A program made the position numbers and the translations under genes. From assembly GCA_900323505.1 (NCBI GenBank), contig OOIN01000029.1, forward strand, positions 310,001-374,000: a DNA stretch of 64,000 bases, given 5' to 3'. How positions within the stretch are numbered: the first letter of the stretch is position 1; each line of letters begins with the position of its first letter. Of the stretch, positions 32,244 through 42,400 are shown piece after piece. Origin of the DNA: Ustilago trichophora (taxonomy: Eukaryota > Basidiomycota > Ustilaginomycetes > Ustilaginales > Ustilaginaceae). The notes below the pieces were generated by a model that made no database searches, was not told where the DNA came from, and was given only the letters and a program-made list of their open reading frames with translations.

Positions 32244-34568
32244 CTATTCGTCCACATCCGAGTACAGCGCAACAGGAGAAGGCGAACGAGTCACTTGAAA
32301 GCTGCTTCGTCCACCAAAAGAGGCACAGCGCTCCGCAATCCGAGACCGCTGTCCATGAACTTGTGATCCTTCCTGCGTTGGCGACTCCATCACCGGGCTG
32401 TTTGGGTATACAAGTTTCGGCTTGCCGAGCTGAGACAAATGGTTCATGTTGAACTTCTTGTTGGTCGATTCCTTTTGCGGTGTCGACATCACCAAGAGCC
32501 GCTTCGATGTGCTAGACGAGGATGCAGCAAAGGATGGCGTCGAAGATAATCCATTCGAGCGCATGCTCGTGTTACCTCTTTCCACCCTTGGCGATGTACA
32601 CCTCCCATCTCCTTGTCCCACCTTGACGCCACTTCTAGCCTCCAAAGGTCTGGCAAACATCTCGCTATTAGCTTGCGTAAACAATGCGTTGGTGCTGCTC
32701 CTTGAGAAGACGCCCCCCAGTGCTTGTGATTCTCGTCCGGGCCCCGACGTTGCACTGACGCTCCGAGATAATCGTCGTCCCATGTCCACTTCTCGCCCGC
32801 GACCCAGCATGCTTGATCGTTCGGCGAGAATGTTTCGCTTGACCCGCCTCCCCGCCTGCTCTTTCTCTAGAACGTCAGATAGATCTCCGCCTGTCAACAG
32901 CAGTTGTGTCCCCGCTGATGCGATGCTCGCGCTTCTCTTGAGAGCACGCGATGGCGGCGATCCAAGAGATGCTTTGCGTATCATCTTGGTCGGCCGTGCC
33001 GGTGTCCGCGACTGTAGAGATACAAAGCACTTGCTCCTGAACAATGAGCATTGTCGAGGCAGGCTTGCTTCAAAGTGCGGCTCCACCACGCTCGAGCAAA
33101 GCCATTGTGCGTCGTCCATATCGTCATCTTCCACCAGTTTGCGCACCGAGGATCCGAACAGTGTTCCCCTTGCTTTTGCTCCTCCCATACGATCTCTCTC
33201 ATTACCCATCGTCTCGCCATCCAGGTCCGACAGCAGATCCGCAATCTCTGAATCCACCCCTGCTGCAACCTGCCTAAGACAAAGAATATCTACCAGCGCT
33301 TCCACCCTCTTACTCAAGTGATCCACCGCCAGTACCTCGCCGCCTTCCATCTCGAGTACCTCGCCCTCTCCGCTCTCGCCCTCGTCGTGTGAAGAGTCGG
33401 TCGCAAGTCGCCGACGCACACTTTGATTCCACGCAAATGCGTCGCTTGAATCTGTTTGAGGTCGAGTCCCTTGCCACCGCTTTGCCTTTTCCAGCTTACG
33501 TGAGCGTTTGCGAGGCTGTTCGCTTTCCTTGTCGGGTGCTCCACCCACTCGTGAGGTGATTGGTACGTCTTTCGCTTGAGAAGTGCCCGTGGCACGAGAG
33601 CGCGCTATCTCCAGAGCTCTTGGCTCCTGTGAGACAATCTGCAAAAGGCACAGCGTTACCAAGATCTGCAATTGAATCCTGTTCGGTAAAGAAGATATGT
33701 GACGTCGGTCAGCGATGATGGGCTCAGAATCTTCACAGGGGCCATATTGATCTGCCATACGTACTCTCTGCTCTCCATTGACGAGGCCCAGCGCTCGCGC
33801 AGCGTATCTGCATTGCTCACTGTGACCTGACCTAAAATCTGTCCCGATCCAGCTTTGTCGATGGCCTGCTGGACAAGAATCTTCTCGTAGTCAGTCAAGT
33901 CCTGCATCTTCTTGGCCAGATGATCAGTGGTAGATCCGGGATGAGGTAGCAATGCACGAGCTGCTGCTTGATGGCGTCGAGAGATGGAGCTGTTGGATCT
34001 GATCAGCTGACAAAGACCCAACAGGATCTCTTCCAGCTCATGCGATGATCTGAGTCGATCGATGCAATTCAGAAAGTGGCTGAGCCCGGTGTGGAATTCT
34101 CCCAGCCATAACGTCTCCTTATATCGATCAGCAAGCGAGTCGTGAGCAGTCGCATCATGTCGGTGAGGCTGAGCAATAGGCGGCGTCTTATCGTGGGTGC
34201 CGAACCAGGATTCGCCTTCTAGCTGCTCTAGGTGGCATGCGTATTTGATCGTCAGTGATTTTGGAGCGTCTTGGACAAGCCGGGATGGGCCAGCCTGGCA
34301 TTGAATACTGGCTCCATCTGGCGAGACCATCAGCTCCATCGATGTGTTGCAGCCGCCGTAGGGATTGCAAGATGATGGCGAAGAACAGATGCGCCAATCG
34401 GCAGTGTGGCTGTATCTTCACATATTTTGCCGCGCTCTGTGAATTCATGCAGCCAACCTCCACTAAACACGAAATTCTTCGGCCCACGCGCCGCGTTGTT
34501 TCAGCAGATGATAGACAACCAGTACATGAGCATCCTGGTAGATCTGTTACTTACATACGGTAGCTCAT
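32244..34568 (-). CDS. Sld3-like DNA replication initiation factor, two introns
   Basis: Proposed exons 34568-34555, 34409-33765 and 33678-32244 encode 697 residues. Sld3 loads Cdc45 on the MCM helicase and, once phosphorylated by CDK, binds Dpb11. The second intron (33764-33679, GTACGT...AACAG, 86 nt) joins ...SMESR-E to IQLQILVTLCLLQI, giving REIQLQIL, the hallmark of the Sld3 Cdc45-binding domain. Without this splice the motif is split between two frames. Downstream are a basic segment (RKRSRKLEKAKR) and several SP/TP sites (SLGSPPSR, MSTPQKES, NSPVMESP, TRSPSP) fitting CDK targets. The 14-nt first exon (MSYR, intron 34554-34410) is phase-consistent but uncertain; the ATG at 34339 is the alternative start. 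Sld3 is poorly conserved, so identity rests mainly on this block and overall layout. Confidence 0.68.
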
Positions 34569-34689
34569 TGACTCCTACGGTGTTCAGCAGATGCGCAGAT
34601 TCTCAAGAAAAATCATGATATTGGAGGAGATGATGAGAAACAGTCACGTATATGCATTTGTGTTCTAGTCTAATGGGCTTCCATGACGC

Positions 34690-37600
34690 TCAGAACTCAA
34701 ATTCGAGGGTCCAGTCAGAGACCATGGCGACTGCAGGGTCCTTAATGATCAGCTCCGATGCCGTGTTAGAGCCTAGTTTGAAGGATCCTCCTTTGCTGGA
34801 TGAGCTGGTTCCACTCTTCCAGCTCCACTCGATAGGAGACGTCTCATCTTGGCCATTGACCCGTTCGCCGCGGATGTGGACAGCTTTCGGCGCTCGCTCC
34901 AAGCCCAGCACGACGACCTTGGAAACGCGGACGCCCTTGATCGATCGTGCAAACTCGTTCGTCTCCTGATAAGGAAGCAGCTGCTTGCTGTCTCCCAAGA
35001 CCAGCTCCTCATCCGCCATTTTGACAGCAGCCTCGTCGGTACTTCGCAGCGCATGCTTGTCCGAAGAACTGTCCCGAATCCATTCAAATCGACGCCATAC
35101 AAAGTGACCTTGCTCGAAATCGTACGTCTGACCGTCGTCCAGATACAAGCTTCCCTCGGCCAGAACGTTGGTTGCTCCGCTCTTTCCTCTGCGCTCTTGC
35201 TTGTCCAAGGCAACAATCAAAGTGAAGGGATCCGAGCGACCCAGCTCAGCAGCGCGCCTAGCTCGCTCTCGAAGCGGAAGAATCGAACCGCCACGGTGGA
35301 GCAGCGGCAACTGCTCGGTAAGGGGCGCAGGCACAGTCACGGTGCGACCACGTTCGGCGCCCTGGTACACCTCGTGCGTAAAGTAGTTGTAGTACGGTCG
35401 GTCTTCGGCAAGGTATACCTGTACGGAATCGACGTCCTTGTCCACTGCGGGACGCACCAAAAGACCAGAATCTCCGACGTAGTACTGTGTGTCGATCTCA
35501 AAGCCCTCCGGGTCGTTGGGGAACATGAGGTACTGAGGACGTAGCACTGGCATTCCAGTGACGGCGTTGTCCTTGAAAGCAGTGTACCACATAGGCAGCA
35601 TCTGATATCGCAGCTTGATGAGGTCCCTCACAGCACTTCGCAGCGGCTCCTCCAAGAGATAAGGCTCTCGCCTCTTGGTGTCGATGTGCGCATGGGCTCG
35701 GAAGAAAGGCTCAAAGATGCCAGCCTGGTACCAGCGCACGAGCATATCTGGTGAAGGATTGCCGAAGAAGCCACCGATATCCGCGCCACAGAAACTCATG
35801 CCTCCGATGTTATTGGCCAAGATCATGGGCACGCTCACCGCGAGGTGCTCCCATGTGCCGAGATTGTCACCCGTCCAGATCGCGCCGTACTTTTGTGTAC
35901 CAACCCACCATGCACGCGAGAGAACGAAGGGTCGACGCGGCTTGCCACCGCCGAGCGAGGCAGGCACCGAGAGTTCGCGATCACGCAGGCCGCGCGCTGT
36001 CTGGTTGTGGAAGAGGATTCCGTTGATGTTGTGCAGGTCTCGGTGCTCCCATCCGCCAGCGTGGATGACATCCTTGGGCGAAGTGACTTCGGGACCGTTG
36101 AAGATGGCTGGTTCGTTCATGTCGTTCCAGACAAACACATTGCGAGCATTGGCTCGGATCTTGCCAGCCAATTTGCTGCCAGCCAAGGAAAATTGATCGG
36201 CCCACCACTGCCAGCTGGCGGGCTCAAACATATCGAGCCAGCTTGCGCTTCCGCTCCAGCACCAGCCTTCGTACTCGCCCTTGTGATCCGAGTCTTTGAC
36301 GAGCAACTTCTTATCCTGGGCCTCCGAGTAGAGCCAGTAGTCTCGGGTGCGCTTGAGATGGGGATCGATGATGATGACCAGCTTTCGACCCTTGTCGTCC
36401 AGCGCCTTGACCATACCCTCTGGATCCTTGAATGCCTTCTCGTCCCAGACGCCATACATGTGGTCCTTGCTGTACTCGATGTCGAGCCACATGACATCCA
36501 TGGGAATGTCTTCGTCGTCGAATCGCTGGCTGACATCTTTGACATCGGAGTCTGTCAGGTAGTTCCATCGACACTGGTGGTAGCCAATGGCGAAGTACTG
36601 GGGCAACACGGTACGACCTACCAGCCTTGTGAAATGAGCCATGTTGATCTGTGCATCAGCAGAGGTGAAGACGAAGAGGTCGAGAATGCCTGATTCGGAG
36701 AAGAAGTGAGAGTAAGAATCGATGTTGGAAAACTTGGACGCGGATGACTTTGATTTGTGCAGGTCGATCCAGGTCTCTGCACCGTTGAGCCAGAAGACGC
36801 TGACGGCGCGGTCCTTGCTTTGGGCATGCAGGACTGGCACGCTACCGTAGAGGCTCATGGGAGAGTCGTGGTCGTACTCAAAGACATCGGTGTTCATGAG
36901 TCGATACGGATCCGTGAATCGATCCTTTTCGTCCTCGGCAGAGGCACGGCCGACAGGAGCCCTTGTTGAGCGAAGTGAGAGAGGTGAAGCATGCTCGGGA
37001 AGACCAAAGAGGTGTGAAAAACCGGGAAAGGTCATGTCGAGGGCTAGAGCCTCTGGACCTTTGGGTTTGCTGTCGCGACGAGAAGCCCAAGTCTCCTCCC
37101 ACTCGCCGTTGTCCTCCTGCTCGAAGCCTGCCCACTGCGAGACAAGAGACTCGCTGTACTGGTTGGCAGATGAGGAGCTGAGAATGGACCTCTTGTTGCG
37201 CTGGAAGACGAGCTGTGATACCTCTTGCTCCTCTTGCTTGACGGTAGGGAAGGGCTCGGGTTTCTTTCGGTAGTGTTCGAGATGCATGAGTCCGCGGTCG
37301 TTCAGCACGACTTGCACTTCACCGTCACGCAGGATCTCAATCTTGAGCGGAGAGTAGGAGAGTTTGACCGAGCGAGAAAGTTCTGGACCAAAGTGAACTT
37401 CGAAACCGTCGTTGCTAGTCTCGATGCGACTGTCTGAAGGAGCAGAGGCCAAATCTGGGAGCTGTTCGATAGCCCATACTGATGCCTCATCGTAGCGCTT
37501 CCAGCCACCGTATCGCTGACCCACCTGATCCGCTTTAATGCGTGCGGTGCCGTCCTTGAAGAAGGTCAGAGAGAGCTCGAACTCGACTTCGGGGTGCAGA

Positions 37601-37875
37601 GCCGATGACAAAGGCAAATTGATGCTTGCATTGCTGTGCACAAAGTTGAGCGTGTGAAGCGGGATAAAGTATGGCGAAGTGAAAGGTTGTTTGTGATCGT
37701 GTTGCCATTGTTCTACGTAGTCTGACTGTCTTCGAATCCTGCGGCAGAAGGACGAGTCTTGGCACTTCTTGAAGTCGTGTTGTCGAACAGCTTGAACTTG
37801 TTCAACTAGCAAAGCTCCGACAGCCAGCAGACACGCGCACAGCAAAGAGCACGGCCAGCGCCTTTTGGCAAACAT
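34690..37875 (-). CDS. gas1: ER glucosidase II catalytic alpha subunit (GH31)
   Basis: 1061 residues from ATG at 37875. The first 29 residues are a signal peptide (RRWPCSLLCACLLAVGALLVEQVQA), which decides the start over in-frame upstream ATGs. Glucosidase II removes the two inner alpha-1,3-glucoses from N-glycans and drives the calnexin cycle. After the N-terminal block HDFKKCQDSSFCRR, typical of GANAB, the GH31 barrel carries nucleophile Asp585 in FVWNDMNEPAIF and acid/base Asp670 in IWTGDNLGTWEH, with FFGNPSPDMLVRWYQ and PFFRAHAH also conserved. No ER-retention signal is seen, as expected for a subunit held by the beta chain. The Ustilago maydis homologue gas1 is required for pathogenic development (established knowledge). 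Symbol assigned by homology. It shares a 350-bp divergent promoter with DPH5. Confidence 0.93.
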   Translation of the reverse strand: MFAKRRWPCSLLCACLLAVGALLVEQVQAVRQHDFKKCQDSSFCRRIRRQSDYVEQWQHDHKQPFTSPYFIPLHTLNFVHSNASINLPLSSALHPEVEFELSLTFFKDGTARIKADQVGQRYGGWKRYDEASVWAIEQLPDLASAPSDSRIETSNDGFEVHFGPELSRSVKLSYSPLKIEILRDGEVQVVLNDRGLMHLEHYRKKPEPFPTVKQEEQEVSQLVFQRNKRSILSSSSANQYSESLVSQWAGFEQEDNGEWEETWASRRDSKPKGPEALALDMTFPGFSHLFGLPEHASPLSLRSTRAPVGRASAEDEKDRFTDPYRLMNTDVFEYDHDSPMSLYGSVPVLHAQSKDRAVSVFWLNGAETWIDLHKSKSSASKFSNIDSYSHFFSESGILDLFVFTSADAQINMAHFTRLVGRTVLPQYFAIGYHQCRWNYLTDSDVKDVSQRFDDEDIPMDVMWLDIEYSKDHMYGVWDEKAFKDPEGMVKALDDKGRKLVIIIDPHLKRTRDYWLYSEAQDKKLLVKDSDHKGEYEGWCWSGSASWLDMFEPASWQWWADQFSLAGSKLAGKIRANARNVFVWNDMNEPAIFNGPEVTSPKDVIHAGGWEHRDLHNINGILFHNQTARGLRDRELSVPASLGGGKPRRPFVLSRAWWVGTQKYGAIWTGDNLGTWEHLAVSVPMILANNIGGMSFCGADIGGFFGNPSPDMLVRWYQAGIFEPFFRAHAHIDTKRREPYLLEEPLRSAVRDLIKLRYQMLPMWYTAFKDNAVTGMPVLRPQYLMFPNDPEGFEIDTQYYVGDSGLLVRPAVDKDVDSVQVYLAEDRPYYNYFTHEVYQGAERGRTVTVPAPLTEQLPLLHRGGSILPLRERARRAAELGRSDPFTLIVALDKQERRGKSGATNVLAEGSLYLDDGQTYDFEQGHFVWRRFEWIRDSSSDKHALRSTDEAAVKMADEELVLGDSKQLLPYQETNEFARSIKGVRVSKVVVLGLERAPKAVHIRGERVNGQDETSPIEWSWKSGTSSSSKGGSFKLGSNTASELIIKDPAVAMVSDWTLEFEF

Positions 37876-38225
37876 GATGAAGAGCAATCCAGCGACCATG
37901 TGCTTGAGGATGTGTGGAGTCGGGAAGAAAAACGTCAGGAAGCACCTATACGTCAGTTTTGGCTTTCCGTGGCCAGGTCCGTGCCTCGCGGTTTTGCTCT
38001 CGTTCAGCTCAGCGCTTCTCGCACGGCTGCAGCATGGTAACAAAAAAAGACCAATTCGGAATTCGGCGACCAAAATAGCAAGAAAAAGGGTTCGCACAGG
38101 ATTTGGCTGCATGGACAATGTCCAGAAGAAAAAGTGGTTCACACATCCTCCACTGGCAATTTCCCGTACTACTCAACTAACCATCACATATCACACACTC
38201 TGGACAGAAACGTCATCTCATCACA
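37876..38225. promoter_or_regulatory. Divergent promoter, glucosidase II alpha / DPH5
   Basis: This 350-bp spacer is the only upstream sequence for both genes. The 3' end (CATCTCATCACA before the DPH5 ATG) is pyrimidine/A-rich like other leaders here. No TATA box or specific operator is evident. Confidence 0.5.
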
Positions 38226-39221
38226 ATGGTTCTTTTCGTCATTGGACTCGGTCTCGCAGACGAGCATGACATTACCCTCAAAGGTTTCGAGGCTGTAAAG
38301 TCATCCGAGCGCATCTATCTCGAAAGCTACACAAGTATCCTTATGGTACCTGGCTTCAAGGAGCGCCTCGAAAAGCTCTACCAGAAGCCCGTCATTCTTG
38401 CCCATCGTGAGACCGTTGAACTTGAAGCCGAGTCCATTCTCCAAGGCGCTGCAACCGCCAATGTAGCCTTCCTGGTCGTCGGTGACCCGCTTTCAGCAAC
38501 AACTCACACCGATCTCATCCTGCGAGCAAAGCAGTCCACACCTTCTATCCCCGTCAAGATCATCCACAATGCCAGTATCATGACAGCAATCGGCTCCAGT
38601 GGCTTGGCAGGCTACAACTTTGGTCAGACCGTCAGTGTCCCATTCTGGACCGAAGACTGGAAACCCGATAGCTGGCTCGAACGCATCGGCGAGAACCTCC
38701 GCATCGGTCTCCACACACTCGCTCTTTCCGACATCAAGGTTCGTGAGCAGAGCGCAGAGGACATGAGCAGGGGCATCCTCCGCTATCAGGATCCTCGCTA
38801 CATGCTCATTCCTCAGCTCATCTCACAAATCAACTCGGCAGCACAATCGCACAAGGCCGACTACCTTCACCCAGATCAAACCCTTGCCATCGCTCTCTGC
38901 AGAATGGGTTCCGAGCAGGAGCGTATCGTCTCGGGTACACTGCAGGAGCTCCTCGACATGTCAAATCCTACCGACGAAGAAGCCCGTGCCGAAGAGGACG
39001 AAGACGATGCAGATGAGCTTGCCAGCGAAGCAGAACTCGACAAACGACGTGCTGCCCGGGCCGAAGCTCGCGCCAAAAAGGCATTTGGCGAGCCTCTTCA
39101 CAGTCTTGTCATTGTCGGCAAGCGTCTTCATCCGTTGGAGCGCGACTACGCTGCGAGCTATGCTTGCCCCGGAAGTAAATTCCTCCAGGTCGCCCAGGAT
39201 GTCTATGGCTGCAAGGAGTAA
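38226..39221 (+). CDS. DPH5: Diphthine methyl ester synthase (DPH5)
   Basis: 331 residues, ATG at 38226 (MVLFVIGLGLADEHDITLKG). This SAM-dependent methyltransferase of diphthamide synthesis modifies the conserved histidine of translation elongation factor 2. The family landmarks are all seen: VIGLGLADEHDIT at the N-terminus, ERIYLESYTSIL, FLVVGDPLSATTHTDL, IIHNASIMTAIGSSGLAGYNFGQTVSVPFW, and PRYMLIPQL. The C-terminal lobe has an acidic/alanine-rich insertion at about 251-288 (EEDEDDADELASEAELDKRR) before PLHSLVIVGKRLHPLERDYA. This makes the protein longer than the usual 285-300 residues. Single exon; convergent with the Slp1-like gene. Confidence 0.96.
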   Translation: MVLFVIGLGLADEHDITLKGFEAVKSSERIYLESYTSILMVPGFKERLEKLYQKPVILAHRETVELEAESILQGAATANVAFLVVGDPLSATTHTDLILRAKQSTPSIPVKIIHNASIMTAIGSSGLAGYNFGQTVSVPFWTEDWKPDSWLERIGENLRIGLHTLALSDIKVREQSAEDMSRGILRYQDPRYMLIPQLISQINSAAQSHKADYLHPDQTLAIALCRMGSEQERIVSGTLQELLDMSNPTDEEARAEEDEDDADELASEAELDKRRAARAEARAKKAFGEPLHSLVIVGKRLHPLERDYAASYACPGSKFLQVAQDVYGCKE

Positions 39222-39448
39222 AGTATTCACTCGGACAGCGATACCATGGTGGACTCGGTCAGGCAGCCACCTTCCCATTCACCTCCGGCCAGCACAGGCC
39301 TACAAATCTAGTCCCTTTGTTACAGTATGATGCTCACAATTGTCACGGAAAGGCGCATGACCAGAACCAAACAAAGCAAAGCAGGCAAGCTAGAGTGCGA
39401 TTGATCATGGGACAAAATGAGCAAGTTTATCCAGCAGGGTAAGTCACA

Positions 39449-42400
39449 TCAAGCAGGTTTCACATCGCGAATCGTGTCAGGTGTCCCACTTCGCCGGTTT
39501 TGTGGCGACTCTGGTGAAATGTAGTCAGGTGTATTGGCTCGGAATAGCCTGCTCAAACCGGCTTTCTGCGATTTGAATCCACTGCCAGCAGCTGATGACG
39601 GACGTGGACTGCCTCGTCGGTCGGGTGCTTCGGTCCTGCTAACGGGCTTTGTTGCAGTGTCCAACTTGTACGACTTGCCGTCAATCGTCCCCTGTCTTGC
39701 TCTGCGGATGCTCGAACCATTTCCCATGCGACGGGGCAAAACTCTATGCCAAGCTCCTCCTTCAGATTCCGAGTCAGAGCTAGACAACCGACCGTCCGCT
39801 CTTACGATGCTAGGCGGGTCCTGTGCGGTTGTAAGGGTGTGGCCGTCAAGCTGAGGCGTGCTGGCGAGGCGATTTTCGGATCTTAACGGTCCGAGTGAAA
39901 GAGCGGGGGTGTGGGTCGGTGCTGGCGTGAGCGAATGGTCCCTGGTAGAAGACGAATGAACTTTTGGAACGTCCAATCGATCCAGCGGCACATTCGGTTT
40001 CGACTTCATCGCAGGCTCCAAACTGAAGAGGTCTGACCCTGTTGCACGTATTCCCCCCTCCTCGTCTTCCGTGAGATATGCTGGGTTATCCGAGATCTCG
40101 CCATTTTCCGATCTTTCCGTCCAATCCGATGACATTCCAGCCAGATCGTCGAAACCAGAATGTGCGACTTTTCGATCTCGTCCGGGCGTCGCATGGCGTC
40201 GGCTATTGACATGGGTCTGATCCTGCTTGTAAACCAGCATTGGCCTCTGTGAACGGGATGTACGACGCGCAAGTTCTAAAGAGGGAGATGCGACAAGATC
40301 ATGTCCCAAATGTAATGCTGGAACAGCTGTGATATCTTTATCGCCGGATTTGTGATGACGGACGAGCATCGATCGGGGTGTGTAGGATTTCGACAGCCGT
40401 CGACGATCCGCCCCACGATCCAAAGAATCGAGCGTCTCCAACAACATGACTAGACGACCCCTGATCCGTGGATGGGAGAGCATGCCGATCAAAGATTCTC
40501 CGCGAGGGCCCGAACGACCTGCTAGGCTGGCTATAGGGACTTTGACCGAGCTTCTTGGATATTGCACAGATGCCTTCGGGCTTGCAGCGGCAGATGGCAT
40601 TCCTGGTGTCAGAGGCGATGGTCGCGACTTGCTGACGGGGGTTCCACCAAATTCGGCGGTGTGTCTTGGGCGTTGAGGATGTGAATCACGGCCGGGGCCA
40701 GAATCGCTCCTTGACTCTTTCCGCGCCTGACTTGGCATGCTTTCCTTCAAAGGAGAGCTTTGAGTTTGCTTGATGTCCAAGTTTTGCTCCATCCGAGCAA
40801 CGTCTTTCCTAGGCGAGGCTGGGAGAACGAGCTTACCTTCCACCTTGACGTCTCGTCGCTTCGAGCTGCGTCCAATTTTGGCAAAACCCGAATGCAGCAA
40901 AGGCACTGCCCTGGACCCTCTCGTCAGGCCCACGAATACAAAGACAACCAGCAACAGGATCAGCTGCGCGATGGACAGCCTCTTCTCGAGCAGGACCTCT
41001 TCGGCAAGGATATGCACCTCACGAAGCAACGCCCGGCGTTCGATTTCGGCTTGCTGTCGGTGAACATCGAATTCGAAGATAGCACGTTGCAGATCGACAT
41101 GCTGCCTCCTCTTGAGAGATTCAATCTGCTGCCAATTGCTGGCGTTGAGGGCCCGCAGCATGTCCGACATGCGATTCTCCTGGCGTTTTTCCATGCGCGC
41201 GAACACCTCGCGCAGCATTTGGCCGCTGTGCTCGATGTAGCTATGGCTCAAAGTGGCGTTCGACTCGAGGGCGTTGAGTCGTCTGTGAATGGCACGATAA
41301 ACGGACTCGCTACCAGGATTTCCCTGCTGTGTTGGTGAAGTTCCGCTTGGTCTATGCATTGATGCACGTCGTGCTCGATCGACGTCCGCTTCCACGTCAG
41401 TGGGCCCATTTGCTGAGCGATGATTACCTGGCGCTGCAATTGTTGGCGCATTGGATCTCGCAGCCGAAGCGAATTGCGACGCCTGCGAATGCTGTTTGGA
41501 TTGCTTTGAGCGGCTCGGCTGTGAGCCGGACGCAAGATAGTAGAATGGTTTAAGCTGGTCTCGAGATCGGGGACATCTTCCATCTTTCTCGCTTGCCGTA
41601 GGAGCATCTTCGATCGCACATTGCTCTGAGTCAATGTAATCAGCCACAACATCCCCATCTGGTGAACGCGGCTGAGGGTGCGAAGTCTGGGAAGCTCTCT
41701 CAATCTGCGAGAATGCTTGTGCTGGCAGATAGTCGCGCTGAGGCAGAATACCATCGTGTGTTTCGGCGTCGACAGCATCGTGAGTCAAACTTTGGTTTTG
41801 CAGCTTGCGTTGGAATGCCTGCTCATGCTTTCGCCAAATGTCTTCGTCCTTGGCCGTCAAGTTGACCGAGTCCACATTCTGGTAAGCCTGCGGATGAACT
41901 GGTTCCTGTGAAGGTACTGCGTCCACGGGGTCAGAGTAGGATTGCTGGATATTCTCCGCAAAAGTCTGCGTTGCTTCGGTGAGCTCTGCGATAGAGTCAC
42001 TCTCCCCACTTCCTTCAAATTCTCGCTTGTACTCTTCCATCTCGGTGATGCCATACACTCGGAGCAAGCTGACAGGGCAGTAAAATTCGCTGCCAAAGTG
42101 TTCAAGGAAGTCGATGCGGACGTAACGAAAGAATGCCTCAGATCGTGGCGCGGAAGGTATACGGAAGACCTGCTGACCTCGGACATTACGGGCACGGAAG
42201 ACACCGAGTTGCGTCCAATCGTTCTCGCGACCTGTGAGTTGCCGAGCTGCAGTGACTGTAAACTTCTTGAACATGTTGCTGAAAAACTCGTAGTTGGCGA
42301 GCACGATGGTGTCAATCTTGATCTCTTCGCACAGTTCAACGATGACGAATTGGCTGCCACCTTTGTGCTTGCCACTCCTATGTGGGCAAGGCGAGAGCAT

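Noticed and set aside
33639..33666. Alternative acceptors (TTGCAG ending at 33666 or 33639) with donor GTATGG at 33760 for the Sld3-like gene
   Set aside because: Both are in frame but delete IQLQ from the signature, and the donor is weaker. The GTACGT/AACAG pair gives REIQLQ. Low-level alternative use is still possible.
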